Shown here one piece after another: positions 16,710-26,006 of a DNA stretch of 64,000 nt. Position numbers and translations under genes: made by a program. The stretch covers positions 1 through 64,000 of the forward strand of contig JADLBU010000029.1 of the NCBI GenBank assembly GCA_020847535.1, given 5' to 3'. The DNA is from Phycisphaerales bacterium (GTDB lineage Bacteria; Planctomycetota; Phycisphaerae; Phycisphaerales; UBA1924). The notes below the pieces were generated by a model, which was given only the letters and a program-made list of their open reading frames with translations, was not told where the DNA came from and did not search any database. Positions within the stretch are counted from its first letter, which is position 1, and each line of letters begins with the position of its first letter.

Positions 16710-17981
16710 TCACGAGATTGTCAGCGTGGGACGTGCCCTGCCTTGCCGCATCGATGCCAGCGCCACCTGGCTTTCGAGGCTCTGCACAAGGGTGCGCAGC
16801 GCATCGTGCAAGGGGGTTCCGGGGGCGAAATTCGCGGCCGGATCCCCGCGATCACTGTTCTGCCGCAGGGCCGGGGTGATCGGCACCGCCCCCAGGAAGG
16901 GCACACCCAGCCGCTGGGCCATCATCTCCGCGCCGCCGCGGCCGAAGATGTCGTACTCGGTTCCGTGCTCGCAGACGAAGTGGCTCATGTTCTCCACAAC
17001 GCCCAGAACCGTGATTCCCAACTGCTGGAACATGCGCGTGGCGCGCACGGCATCGTCCTGGGCGACCTTCTGCGGAGTGCAGACAACGACCGCGCCGCTC
17101 AGTTGCAGGAGCTGCGCCATCGTCAATGGGACATCCCCGGTTCCGGGGGGGAGGTCGATGATGAGGTAGTCGAGCTCCCCCCAGCTGGTCTGCTCGGCGA
17201 GCTGCTTGAACGCCCCGTGGGCCATGGGTCCGCGCCAGATCAGCGGTTTTTCCGCATCCACGAGCTTGCCGATCGTCATCGACTTGATGCCGTGGGAGAC
17301 AAAGGGTTGGAGCTTGCCTTCGTAGATCACTGGATCCAGCCCCGCAAGGCCCAGGAGCGTGGGAAGGCTGGGCCCGTAGATGTCACCATCCATCAGGCCG
17401 ACCATGTGCCCCTGGCGTGCCAAGCCGATCGCCAGGTTGACGGCGATCGTGCTTTTGCCGACGCCTCCCTTGCCCGCGCCGACGGCGATGATGTGCCGGA
17501 CGCCTGCGAGCGGGCGAGCCGCGGCCTGCGGAGTCGGCGCGGAAGCCTTCGACGCCGGCACGGAGTCGGCGAGCCCTCCGATGGGGCGGTGGCCGGGGGC
17601 GCCGGCCGTCGAAGGCGAGGCTGGTGCAGGATTGCTCGCAGGGATGGTCGCGGGGGCGGCGGCTGAAGCGGGGGCCGAGGCGCTTGTGGCGCCGCCCTGA
17701 CGCACGGTGTGGATCACCGACCCGTGGTCATCGACAAACTCGACGATCACCGAGTCGATCGAGCCGCCGGCATCGCCAGCGGCCCTGGTGATGGCCGAGC
17801 ATGCCGAGCGGGCGATCGCACCCAGCCCTCCGATGGCGATCCCGGGGACGTGCAGCTTGACGCTGACGAACGTGTCGCAGATCGCCGTCCATTGAAACCC
17901 GCCCGAGGAAACGACATCTTCCCCGCTGGGAATGAGCACGGTCTTGAGGGCAGCACGCACGGCATCCTTGGTCAGCGACAT
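16710..17981 (-). CDS. mrp: Mrp/NBP35-type P-loop ATPase (Fe-S cluster carrier)
   Basis: 423 residues. The first 95 or so look like a divergent MIP18/DUF59 domain. An Ala/Pro-rich linker (about 97-155) leads to the MRP ATPase domain. Its deviant Walker A is GAGKGGVGKST (about 168-178), followed by MDGDIYGPSLP, DYLIIDLPPGTGD and VVCTPQKVAQDDAVRA. Mrp/ApbC proteins deliver Fe-S clusters to apo-enzymes. Oddity: the region that normally carries the CxxC cluster ligands reads MSHFVCEHGTEYDIFG here, with only the first Cys present. ATG 17981. No isc/suf genes are nearby. Confidence 0.9.
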   Translation of the reverse strand: MSLTKDAVRAALKTVLIPSGEDVVSSGGFQWTAICDTFVSVKLHVPGIAIGGLGAIARSACSAITRAAGDAGGSIDSVIVEFVDDHGSVIHTVRQGGATSASAPASAAAPATIPASNPAPASPSTAGAPGHRPIGGLADSVPASKASAPTPQAAARPLAGVRHIIAVGAGKGGVGKSTIAVNLAIGLARQGHMVGLMDGDIYGPSLPTLLGLAGLDPVIYEGKLQPFVSHGIKSMTIGKLVDAEKPLIWRGPMAHGAFKQLAEQTSWGELDYLIIDLPPGTGDVPLTMAQLLQLSGAVVVCTPQKVAQDDAVRATRMFQQLGITVLGVVENMSHFVCEHGTEYDIFGRGGAEMMAQRLGVPFLGAVPITPALRQNSDRGDPAANFAPGTPLHDALRTLVQSLESQVALASMRQGRARPTLTIS

Positions 17982-18174
17982 GCGATCAATCTCCGAACAT
18001 TGCGGCTGGAACCGGGTGATTCATCAGCGCATCGAACCGATGGTAGAAGCACGGATCGGACAGCGGCATCCCCGCCGGTGCCGCGATGTCGCAATCGATC
18101 TCCGCCGGCGACGTTTGTCTTGCACGGGGGATGTGGATGTGAACAAGCCCATATTGGGCTAGGGAGTAACGGAC

Positions 18175-19245
18175 ATGACGATGATTCCAAGCCGGAAAGC
18201 CGGTCTGCGGGCGATCTCGGCAGCGCTGGTCTTTGTGCTCGCGGGGCAGGCACACGCGCAGAACGCTGGCCAACCTGCCGGCAAGCCCGACGATGCGGTA
18301 CTCAAGGGTCCGGAGGTGCGCGACAACAGCGTGCCCGGGCAGCGTGGGAAATTCGGAGGTGGCGGCGGCGGGGCAGGCGCCAAGGGCCGTGATCAGCAGC
18401 TCCCGCCTCGCGTGATGATGCAGGCGCTCGCCGTCCTGCGGCAGGAATCAACGCCCGCAGAGGCTCGCCTGAGCTCCGAGCAGGAACAGAAGCTCCGTTC
18501 GGTCCAGGATGAGCTGAAGGATCAGACGCGCCGGTTCGTCGAAGAGAACCGGGATGAGATCGTGAAGCTGCGTTCCCAGCTTGGCGTCGAGAATCGCCGC
18601 CGCGTGGATGAGCGCCTTCGCGGGCTGCCCGGACTTGGTGGCCAGGATCGCCAGCGCGGCAAGTCCGACAAACCACTCGGCAGGCCCGATCGCAAGCCCG
18701 ATGCCGGGGGCGAAGATGCGATGCAGGATGGCATGCAAGAAGCATCGCCGGCACAGGAGCAGTCGGCGATGACTCGGCTGCGCGAGATCGCGGAGAGAGC
18801 GCCCGATGCCAAGGCCGCCCAGACCAAGGCATGGGCGGTCTTGAGCGATGCACAGAAGTCGATCGTGCAGAAGGAGATTGAACGTCTGCGCAAGGACATG
18901 GGTCAGCAGCGCAAAGGCCAGCCCAAGCCCGGCGAAGCGCCGGCTCCGGGCCGCACCGATGGGCCCGTGATCCCGCCCGGGGCGATCGGCCCTGACGGCA
19001 AGGTGGATCTCTCGAAGCTGCCCGAGCCGATGCGTCAGCGGCTGGAGAACCTCTCTCCGCAGGAGCGGGAGAAGGCGATCAAGCGTCTGCTGGAGCGCGG
19101 CGGCAAGCCTGGTGGTGGGGGCGGCGGCGACAAGGGTGGCGGTGCGGGGAAGAAGCGTCCACCGGGTGGCAAGGAGGGCCAGAAGCCTCCGCCGTCGATG
19201 GATGATGTTGATGTGCCGGCTCCGGATCAATCGCAACGGAAGTGA
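18175..19245 (+). CDS. secreted Gly/Pro/Lys-rich protein of unknown function
   Basis: 356 residues. Signal peptide to about residue 28 (LVFVLAGQAHAQ). Gly-rich segments (GGGGGGAGAKG; later GGGGGGDKGGGAGKK) flank charged helical parts: LSSEQEQKLRSVQDELKDQTRRF and LSDAQKSIVQKEIERLRKD. The LSxEQxxKL and LSPQEREKAIKRLL motifs recall Spy/CpxP-like periplasmic helical proteins, but no full match is evident. An imperfect 6-bp palindrome AGCCCA/TGGGCT (18146-18160) lies just before the GGAG site. It is similar in design to the genes at 49303 and 57276. A hairpin follows at 19314. Function unknown. Confidence 0.7.
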   Translation: MTMIPSRKAGLRAISAALVFVLAGQAHAQNAGQPAGKPDDAVLKGPEVRDNSVPGQRGKFGGGGGGAGAKGRDQQLPPRVMMQALAVLRQESTPAEARLSSEQEQKLRSVQDELKDQTRRFVEENRDEIVKLRSQLGVENRRRVDERLRGLPGLGGQDRQRGKSDKPLGRPDRKPDAGGEDAMQDGMQEASPAQEQSAMTRLREIAERAPDAKAAQTKAWAVLSDAQKSIVQKEIERLRKDMGQQRKGQPKPGEAPAPGRTDGPVIPPGAIGPDGKVDLSKLPEPMRQRLENLSPQEREKAIKRLLERGGKPGGGGGGDKGGGAGKKRPPGGKEGQKPPPSMDDVDVPAPDQSQRK

Positions 19246-19671
19246 GGTTTCTGTTGCAACCGCGCGGAGGCTTTCGACTCATTGAATCCGTTGCGCGTGC
19301 GAACCAGATGCTTTGCAAAGGCCCGCAATCAGCGGGTCTTTGCATTGGCACGCCGAGCTCCTTACTAGGGAATTCGCCTCTACATACAAGGGATTCACGC
19401 ATATGCGGCATAGGATGCCCGGGGATTTCTTGTGAAGAAGTTGTCGCTTCAGGCTTCTTTTTTCAGAAGTGGCAACGATTATCCGATAACTGGGTTTACC
19501 TCCTCAAGATCTCTCTCTCCTCCAGCGGGGCGCTGACGAAATATGAGGCGCCCTGCTTCTTTCTTCGGGATGCGTGTGTGATGACCGGTCGAGCCGGCCC
19601 ACAGGGCGGTGCTCGGCGGGCACGTGTCGCGCAAACGGCGAACTGATGAACCGCTCCTACGCTCAGCGGTG
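19246..19671. other. 425-bp intergenic region
   Basis: Holds the hairpin at 19314-19344 and, in its second half, AT-richer DNA that probably carries the promoter of the epimerase gene. No open frame here has a credible ribosome-binding site or protein-like composition. Confidence 0.5.
19314..19344 (+). terminator. hairpin downstream of the 18175-19245 gene
   Basis: TGCAAAGGCCCGC (19314-19326) pairs with 19332-19344 over 13 bp with one G-U wobble and a 5-nt loop. The AAAG...CTTT flanks are typical of a bidirectional terminator, though only a short T stretch follows. Confidence 0.6.
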
Positions 19672-20760
19672 ATGCACGCAAGCGGCGATTCCAACGACAT
19701 GCAGGCGGCTGGCGCACACGGATTATCCCTTGCGCCGGGCTGGGCGAGCGATGCCCGGATGATCCGGGAACGGATCCCCGGGCCCGTCCTGGTCACCGGC
19801 GCGGCCGGGTTCATCGGCTCTCATGTCGCCGAGCGGCTGCTCTCCGCCGGGGTTGATGTCGCCGGGATTGACAACTTCGATCCGATGTATGACGCCGGGA
19901 TCAAACGTCGGTTGTCTCGCCGCCTTGAGGCAATCCCCGGCACATCCGGGGCCGGCGCGCTGCGGATGTGGGAAGGGGATCTTAACGATCATCGGGGGCT
20001 TGCGGACTTTCTCAATGTCGCCCGGGTTCGCGGGGCGATCCACCTGGCGGCCAAGGCGGGAGTGCGACCCAGCATCGCCGATCCGGTGGGCTACGTGAAC
20101 GCGAACATCGCGGCGACCTCAGCGCTCATGGCGCAGGCCCAGCGCTTGGGGTGGGACCGGTTCGTCATGGCATCATCGAGCTCGGTGTACGGTAACGCTC
20201 TGACCGTCCCCTTCTCCGAGGAGCAGGATGTCTCCGCGCCGATCAGCCCGTACGCGGCGACCAAACGGGCCTGCGAACTGCTGGCGCACACGCACTGGCA
20301 CCTGACGAAGATGCCGACGGCGTGCCTGCGGTTCTTCACGGTGTACGGGCCCCGTCAGAGGCCCGACCTTGCGATCCAGCAGTTCATGGTGCGGATCGCC
20401 CGCGGCGAAGGGCTGACGCTCTTCGGTGAGGGAACCAGCCGGGATTACACGTATATCGATGACATCGTGGAAGGTGTGCTGGCGTCCTACATCCAGATCC
20501 CGGCGTTTGGTTATCGGATCTGGAACCTGGGTGGTGAGAACCCCGTCTCATTGGATGACATGGTGGGAACGATCATGCAGGTCGTGGGGCGAAAGGTCGA
20601 GATCCAGCGACGCGGGATGCAGCCGGGGGATGTGATGCGGACTTGGGCGGATCTAAGACGGGTGAAGTCCGAACTCGGATACGGTCCGCGGACCACGTTC
20701 GCCGATGGAGTGCGTCGGCAGTGGGAATGGAACCTCGAAGAAGGGCTTGCCAAGGCATGA
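19672..20760 (+). CDS. NAD-dependent sugar epimerase (UDP-glucuronate 4-epimerase-like)
   Basis: Extended short-chain dehydrogenase with Rossmann motif VTGAAGFIGSHVAERLL. It has the catalytic Ser region MASSSSVYG and the YxxxK pair in YAATKRACELL. Downstream motifs are RFFTVYGPRQRPDLAI and DYTYIDDIVEGV, closest to UDP-GlcA 4-epimerases that make UDP-galacturonate for surface polysaccharide. The start is uncertain: ATG 19672 gives 362 residues, but ATG 19759 (MIRERIPGPVLVTG) also fits the fold. No clear Shine-Dalgarno separates them. Its TGA overlaps the ATG of the next gene (ATGA), implying translational coupling with that secreted protein. Confidence 0.85.
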   Translation: MHASGDSNDMQAAGAHGLSLAPGWASDARMIRERIPGPVLVTGAAGFIGSHVAERLLSAGVDVAGIDNFDPMYDAGIKRRLSRRLEAIPGTSGAGALRMWEGDLNDHRGLADFLNVARVRGAIHLAAKAGVRPSIADPVGYVNANIAATSALMAQAQRLGWDRFVMASSSSVYGNALTVPFSEEQDVSAPISPYAATKRACELLAHTHWHLTKMPTACLRFFTVYGPRQRPDLAIQQFMVRIARGEGLTLFGEGTSRDYTYIDDIVEGVLASYIQIPAFGYRIWNLGGENPVSLDDMVGTIMQVVGRKVEIQRRGMQPGDVMRTWADLRRVKSELGYGPRTTFADGVRRQWEWNLEEGLAKA

Positions 20761-22736
20761 ACCGGAGCAATCGATCGATCGGGGCGGGGCGTGCGGCGGT
20801 CGGGATGCTCGCGAGCCTGCTCGCCGCGGCCGGAGTGTGCGCACAACCGACATCGCCCCCGCAGCCCACGGCCAAGGACAAGCCGGCGCAGATTGAAACG
20901 CACCCCGAGATCAACGCCGGCTTCGCGCTGGGGCAGCGAGTCTCGTTCATCCGAGGGCAGGTCGAGATCGTGCCGGTGGTGGTGATCGTGCCCGACGATG
21001 CGACCTCGTACATCGAGGCGATCGCCCGCTGGACGCCCAAGGCGCGCTTCCCCGTGTTGATCGATGATGGCACCCGGCAGGCAACCGAGGACATTGCCAG
21101 GTTCGTGCGAGCACTCAAGCCGGCCAAGGTGGTGCGCTGGGAAGTCGGCGCAGACTTCAAGCCGGCCGAGGGGGAACCTGCCGCGCTGCCCGCGGGAATT
21201 CCCGAGCATCACCCCAAGCAGCTTGCAGCGCTCGCGGACCGGGCGATCGCGCGGGCATGGGGCTTCGACAAATCGTCCGCGGAGACTGTGGCGTTTGTCG
21301 GACACCTCAAGGCCATGAATCTGACGCCGCCGGGAATCGTGCTGTGCAACGCCGAGGACCAGGCGTGGACGGCGGGGCTGGCGCTCGCGGCTGGGCACGG
21401 CCAGCCGATCGCGTGGATCAAGGCTCCACAAGCCCCCGGTGGCACGATGTCCAAGGCGCAGGCCGATGCGCTGGTGAAATCAGCGCAGGAGGCCGCCAAG
21501 GCGACCGGGCTGAAGTGGGAGGAGATGGGTGATGACATCGATGCGGTGTCGCTGTGCCTGAACGTGCCGGCGAAGTTTCCGTTCGTGGAAGGCGGGAAGG
21601 GAGGGATGGCCTCGACGACCGATGTTGTCGGGCGCAAGCCGTTCAGCGAGGCGGGTGAGCAGGCGCCGCGCTGGGCCTTCAGCAGCGTGATTTTCGGGAC
21701 CAGGGCTCGCGGGGCGTACAGCGCCATGTGCTCGCTGTTCCTGACCCCTGCCAAGGCGTGGATCTTTGATGGGTACGGGGACTCCGGGGGGTTCAAGACA
21801 TTCGACGGGACCGAGGCGGGCAAGCTCCTGACCGAGCGGGGCAAGCTGGAGGTTGTGGTGGATGATGCGCCGCATCAGGATGAGGCGGCGTGGCGTGCCC
21901 GCAGCGCGAAGGCGATCGATGCCTCGCTGGTGATGGTCAACAGCAGCGGGAACGCGGATTTCTTCGATCTCAAGCCGGGTCGCATGAAGCCCGCGGACAT
22001 CCCGATCCTGGGTGTGCCGGCGGCGATCTCCATGGTCCACTCGTGGTCGGCGGCCGATGTCAGCGCCCGTGGGACGGTCGCCGGGCGGTGGTTCGATCAC
22101 GGGGCGTTCGCGTACTTCGGCTCGATGGAAGAGCCGTTCCTGCAGGCATTCGTGCCGACGCCGTTCCTGGCCGCGCGGCTGTCGAGCCGGTTTGCGTGGG
22201 CGGCGGCGGTCCGCATCGAGGGTGGTCACATCTGGAAGCTGGTGTGTTTCGGGGATCCGCTGTGGACGCTTGCGCCGACGGGGCCTCGGCGCGAGCTGGA
22301 GCCCGATGGCAAGTTCGCGCTCCAGGGCGCGGTGGATCTTCACGCGGGCCTGCGCGAGCTTCTGAAGGCCGGCAAGCTCGCCGAGGCCGCGCAGACGCTT
22401 GTGCTCCTGGGCCGGGATGAGGATGTCACGCGGCTGGTGGATTCGACGCTCAAGGACAAGCCGGCGCTCGCGGATGCCGAGTTCTGCGCTGCCGCGCTGC
22501 CGAGCACGTTCCGCGCCGGGCGCCCGGACCTGCTCATCGAGTGCTACGCGCGCTTCGGGGAGAACATGGCCCCCAATGAGTACTTCCAGGACTGCCTGTG
22601 GCTCTCCTGCCGGCCCGGCACGCCGGGCGCGCCCAAGGGAAAGCGGGTGATTGAAATCCTCGAAAAGAACATCCGCGCCGACAACAAGGAGCGCGATGGC
22701 GGGGAAGTCGGAATCTCCCGGGCGATCATCAAGTAG
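20757..22736 (+). CDS. large secreted protein of unknown function
   Basis: 659 residues starting at the ATG that overlaps the epimerase stop. Signal peptide MNRSNRSIGAGRAAVGMLASLLAAAGVCAQ. The body alternates hydrophobic strands and helices (VVVIVPDDATSYIEAIARWTP; GIVLCNAEDQAWTAGLALAAGHG; MVNSSGNADFFDLKPGRM). There is a caspase/gingipain-like feel in VHSWSAADVSARGTVAGRWFDHGAFAYFGSMEEP, where secreted Cys-peptidase-fold proteins often have such GA-F-Y-G-S strings, but no catalytic His/Cys pair can be assigned. The C-terminal part resembles helical repeats (AAQTLVLLGRDEDVTRLVD). Coupling to an epimerase suggests an envelope role (inference). Confidence 0.75.
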   Translation: MNRSNRSIGAGRAAVGMLASLLAAAGVCAQPTSPPQPTAKDKPAQIETHPEINAGFALGQRVSFIRGQVEIVPVVVIVPDDATSYIEAIARWTPKARFPVLIDDGTRQATEDIARFVRALKPAKVVRWEVGADFKPAEGEPAALPAGIPEHHPKQLAALADRAIARAWGFDKSSAETVAFVGHLKAMNLTPPGIVLCNAEDQAWTAGLALAAGHGQPIAWIKAPQAPGGTMSKAQADALVKSAQEAAKATGLKWEEMGDDIDAVSLCLNVPAKFPFVEGGKGGMASTTDVVGRKPFSEAGEQAPRWAFSSVIFGTRARGAYSAMCSLFLTPAKAWIFDGYGDSGGFKTFDGTEAGKLLTERGKLEVVVDDAPHQDEAAWRARSAKAIDASLVMVNSSGNADFFDLKPGRMKPADIPILGVPAAISMVHSWSAADVSARGTVAGRWFDHGAFAYFGSMEEPFLQAFVPTPFLAARLSSRFAWAAAVRIEGGHIWKLVCFGDPLWTLAPTGPRRELEPDGKFALQGAVDLHAGLRELLKAGKLAEAAQTLVLLGRDEDVTRLVDSTLKDKPALADAEFCAAALPSTFRAGRPDLLIECYARFGENMAPNEYFQDCLWLSCRPGTPGAPKGKRVIEILEKNIRADNKERDGGEVGISRAIIK

Positions 22737-22753
22737 TCCTGGCGAGTCTCGTG

Positions 22754-22788
22754 AAAAACAGGCCCTCCAGGGGTTCCCGAAGGGCCTG
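22754..22788 (-). terminator. terminator of the 22820-24130 gene
   Basis: CAGGCCCT (22759-22766) pairs with AGGGCCTG (22781-22788). On the minus strand it is followed by TTTTT. It may also stop plus-strand transcription from the opposite side. Confidence 0.75.
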
Positions 22789-22819
22789 TGATCCACCCGT
22801 CTCTCCTGACGGTGTGCGG

Positions 22820-24130
22820 CTACTTCTTTTCCTTGAACGCCTTGACGATCTCGAGCTCGCGTTCCTTGGTGAGGTGTGGAGACATCGGGCTGCCGGGACC
22901 GCCCATGGGCTCGCCGGGCGTCGGCGGGAGGACACTCTTGCGGACATCCTCGGGGAGCGAGCTGACCCACTCCATGGTCGCCCTGGCGGTCTCGGAGCAG
23001 GGGCGGAACTTCAGGCCGTTCTTGACCGCCTTTGCGACGCTGACGTTGTGGAAGCCGGATGTCTCGCCGGTGGGGGGGATGTAGAGCGGGAAGGCGCCAT
23101 TGGGGACGTTCTGCTCGGAGAGGAACGAGAGCGGGATCCAGTTGAAGCTGGTATCGGTCTTGAGGCCCTCGCGCGTGCCTTCGAGGAAGGCCTTCATCGT
23201 GAGCTGCATCTCGGGGCCGGTCGCGTTGAACGCGCCCGTGATCTGGTTCTCGATCAGGTGGATGCACCACTCCGCCAGGTCCCGGACATCGATGATCTGG
23301 ATCGGATCGGTGGGATCGCCGGGGACGACCATCTCGCCACCCTGCGAGACCCGGTTGGGCCAATAGCTGTAGCGGCGCGTGTTGTCGCGCTGACCGACGA
23401 TGAACCCCGGCCGAACCAGGATCGCCCTGCCGGGGCAGGCGGCCTCGACGGCCTGCTCGCAGGCGACCTTGCCGCCGCCGTAGTTCTCGTACTGGGCCCC
23501 GAACTCCTCGGAGGTTGGGTCGGAGAGGGTCGCCAATTCGGCGGTCTCGTCTGCACCGGGCTGGTCGTTGCGCTTGTAGACGGAGATGGTCGAGATGAAG
23601 AGGTAATGGCCGATGTTGGGGCTGAGCAGCTCCGCGGATGCCTTGGCCATGCGCGGGAAGAAGGCCGAGGTGTCGATCACCGCATCCCACTTCTTGCCCT
23701 CGAGCTGCGAGAGGCCCTTGGGGCTCTCGGCGGGCTTTTCGCGCTTCTGTCCATCCGGCGCTGCCGGGGTTCGCGGATCGTCGATCCAGGCATCGGCGGT
23801 CTTGTTGGGATCACGGTTGCCGTAAAGCACTTCCACCCCCTCGGGGACGGTGCTGGGTCTGCTCCGCTCCTTACGGAAGGTTTCCATGCGTCCGCGATTG
23901 AAGAGGGTGACCTTGTGTCCTCGGGCGAGCGCTGCCTCGGTGCAGGCCGGACCGACGAACCCGGTGCCGCCGAGGATGAGAATCTTGAGCGGGGCGCCGC
24001 TGGCGGTCGGGCGCGGGCGGGCCAGGGCAGCGCGGGGCAATCCGGCGAGGATCGCCGTTCCCGCGCCCGCGGCGAGCGCACCGGCGGAGATTGCGGAGGT
24101 CTGGAGGAACGATCGTCGTGAGGTCGTCAT
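22820..24130 (-). CDS. Tat-exported NAD-dependent epimerase/dehydratase family protein
   Basis: 436 residues. The N-terminus carries a twin-arginine signal (TTSRRSFLQTSAIS, then an Ala-rich hydrophobic core), so the folded cofactor-bearing protein should be exported. A Rossmann domain follows: ILILGGTGFVGPACTEAALARGHKVTLFNRG. Later come LFISTISVYK, ENYGGGKVACEQ and IQIIDVRDLAEWCI, typical of isoflavone-reductase/epimerase-like proteins. Near residues 100-125 a Lys/Pro-rich insertion occurs. ATG 24130 is placed by the RR motif; an AAGGA lies about 11 nt upstream. The substrate is not known. It converges with the preceding gene. Confidence 0.85.
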   Translation of the reverse strand: MTTSRRSFLQTSAISAGALAAGAGTAILAGLPRAALARPRPTASGAPLKILILGGTGFVGPACTEAALARGHKVTLFNRGRMETFRKERSRPSTVPEGVEVLYGNRDPNKTADAWIDDPRTPAAPDGQKREKPAESPKGLSQLEGKKWDAVIDTSAFFPRMAKASAELLSPNIGHYLFISTISVYKRNDQPGADETAELATLSDPTSEEFGAQYENYGGGKVACEQAVEAACPGRAILVRPGFIVGQRDNTRRYSYWPNRVSQGGEMVVPGDPTDPIQIIDVRDLAEWCIHLIENQITGAFNATGPEMQLTMKAFLEGTREGLKTDTSFNWIPLSFLSEQNVPNGAFPLYIPPTGETSGFHNVSVAKAVKNGLKFRPCSETARATMEWVSSLPEDVRKSVLPPTPGEPMGGPGSPMSPHLTKERELEIVKAFKEKK

Positions 24131-24464
24131 GGGGGGCAATCCTTGCGAGGTGCGGAGCCTGGGACCGATTCCCACTCGGTCCTCCTATGCACTCCGGGTA
24201 GATGGTACGAATCGGACTGTGGCGGACAAGTCGGCTTGAAAGAAGCGGGAAAGCGAAGCATTGCGGGCATGGAGACAAGGCGCTCAACCGTGGGAGCGCC
24301 TGTTGTAGGGATGCGCTCCCGCCGGCGATCCGTCAGTACCCCAGTGGGAAGCCCGCGGACCGCGAGCATGTATACTCCCGGCCGCCCCGTTGGTTCCCGC
24401 ACCTGGTGATCGCGGCCCAGGGTGAGGGTGTGTGTGAGGTTCGCCGTGGGCGATGGAGGTATCG
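24131..24464. other. 334-bp divergent intergenic region
   Basis: Separates the Tat-epimerase and the transporter, so both promoters should lie here. GGGAGCGC (24292-24299) pairs with GCGCTCCC (24313-24320), a possible operator or repeat. A TATACT hexamer occurs at 24369-24374 without a good -35. No gene seen. Confidence 0.45.
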
Positions 24465-25892
24465 GTGAGCACGGTTTCCCCGAACCCACCCACCCTTGAC
24501 GGCAAGACCCAGTCTTCGGCGATCCATCGCGGGATCGGCCGCCTGGTCGATTTCCGGCCCGGCGAGGGCCGGACGATCCTGCTCTCGGGCCTGTATTTCT
24601 TCTTCATCCTGCTCAGCTACTACCTGCTCCGGCCGGTTCGCGAGGCGATGGGGATCCAGGGCGGGGCCGACAAGCTGCCGTGGGTGATGACCGGGACGCT
24701 GCTAGCGATGGCGGCGGTTAACCCGTTGTTTTCGTGGCTGGTGTCGAAGTACCCGCGCCGAATCTTCATCCCGACGACGTACCACTTCTTCGCGGTGAAC
24801 ATGCTGATCTTCTTCGGGCTGTTCCACATGATGCCCGAGAGCTGGCACAAGAACCTGGGGTACGCCTTCTACATCTGGCTGAGCGTGTTCAACCTCTTTG
24901 TTGTGTCGGTCTTCTGGGGTTTCAGCGCCGATCTGTACTCGCGCGAGCAGGCCAAGCGGCTCTTCGGCGTGATCGCGATCGGCGGGACGGTGGGGGCGAT
25001 CACGGGAGCGGCGGTGACCGGTGCGCTGGTCAACGGCTTTGATATCGAGCGGTTCGGCCTGGGGCCGTACCTCATCAAGGTGCCGGTGCCGGCGATGCTC
25101 CTGGTGGCGATCGTGCCGCTGGAGATGGCGGTGTTGTGCGTGACGGTTCTGGTTCGCCGCGGTGGGTTTGCAAAGCGAGTCGGGGCGAGTGGCACGGATG
25201 CTTCCCCGCCCAAGCCCGAGCCCGGCCCGGGCATGTGGAAGGGCCTGGAGGCGATCGCCGCCTCGCGATACCTCAAGGTGATCGCCATCTACATGCTGCT
25301 CTTCAGCGTGTCATCGACCTTCCTGTACATCGAGCAGGGACGCATCGTCGAGGCGGCGTTCCCGGACAGGGCGCAGCGGACGGCGGCGTTCGCCGACATC
25401 GACCTGTGGGCCAATCTCCTGACGCTGGCGACGCAGCTGCTCTTCACGGGGCGGATCATCGGAATCGTCGGTATCGGCGGAGCGCTGTGCATCCTGCCGC
25501 TGCTCACGCTGATCGGGTTCGCGGTGCTCTGGCAGAACCCGACGCTGACGGTGCTGATGTGGTTCCAGGTGATTCGTCGCGGGGTGCACTACGCGGTTGA
25601 TCGGCCCGCTCGCGAAGTGCTGTACACGGTCCTGGGGCCGGATGAGAAGTACAAGACCAAGAGCTTCATCGATACGTTCGTGTATCGCGCGGGTGACATG
25701 ATCGGCGGCTGGGCGCCGGTGTGGTGGGCGAGCGGAACGGCAAAGGCGATGGGGGCTGCGGTGGGGCTGGCGATCGGATGGATCGCCGTGCCCGTATCGA
25801 TCGCGTGGCTGGGCGTGGCGCTCGTGCTGGGGAAGATGCAGGGGAGGCAGAAGGGCGCTGAGCAGTCGGGGAGCCGTCCGCAGGCGCACTGA
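24465..25892 (+). CDS. ATP:ADP antiporter (AAA/Tlc)-family membrane transporter
   Basis: 475 residues with about 11-12 membrane segments. The start is decided by the ribosome-binding site: GGAGG at 24455-24459 lies 5 nt before GTG 24465, whereas the upstream in-frame ATG 24453 overlaps that site. Family signatures are LSGLYFFFILLSYYLLRPVREAMG, SRYPRR-like SKYPRRIFIP, VFWGFSADLYSREQAKRLFGVIAIGGTVGAI, and RRGVHYAVDRPAREVLYTVLGPDEKYKTKSFIDTFVYRAGD. The family contains the nucleotide exchangers of obligate parasites, but free-living bacteria carry relatives of unknown substrate, so nucleotide transport is not proven. A long palindrome follows the stop directly. Confidence 0.85.
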   Translation: MSTVSPNPPTLDGKTQSSAIHRGIGRLVDFRPGEGRTILLSGLYFFFILLSYYLLRPVREAMGIQGGADKLPWVMTGTLLAMAAVNPLFSWLVSKYPRRIFIPTTYHFFAVNMLIFFGLFHMMPESWHKNLGYAFYIWLSVFNLFVVSVFWGFSADLYSREQAKRLFGVIAIGGTVGAITGAAVTGALVNGFDIERFGLGPYLIKVPVPAMLLVAIVPLEMAVLCVTVLVRRGGFAKRVGASGTDASPPKPEPGPGMWKGLEAIAASRYLKVIAIYMLLFSVSSTFLYIEQGRIVEAAFPDRAQRTAAFADIDLWANLLTLATQLLFTGRIIGIVGIGGALCILPLLTLIGFAVLWQNPTLTVLMWFQVIRRGVHYAVDRPAREVLYTVLGPDEKYKTKSFIDTFVYRAGDMIGGWAPVWWASGTAKAMGAAVGLAIGWIAVPVSIAWLGVALVLGKMQGRQKGAEQSGSRPQAH

Positions 25893-25893
25893 T

Positions 25894-26002
25894 ATCGAGA
25901 GGGCACTGGGGACTGGGCATTGGGCACTGGTGGAAGGCAAAGACGCCAGTGCATCTGGTTTTCCACCAGTGCCCAGTGCCTGATGCCCAGTGCCTTCTCG
26001 AT
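25894..26002. repeat. 42-bp imperfect palindrome between convergent genes
   Basis: The left arm 25894-25935 and the right arm 25961-26002 are complementary over 42 bp with about six mismatches and a 25-nt loop. The arms are built of degenerate GGGCACTGG units. It fills the space between two convergent stop codons (25892 and 26007). A half copy (36 nt, one mismatch) occurs at 63191-63226 beside the icd stop. It probably acts as a bidirectional terminator and is a dispersed repeat family. Confidence 0.85.
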
Positions 26003-26006
26003 GTGC

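Noticed and set aside
21480-23690. Minus-strand open frame of 736 codons across two genes
   Set aside because: Spans two real convergent genes in other frames; low-complexity Arg/Pro/Gly composition; no ribosome-binding site.
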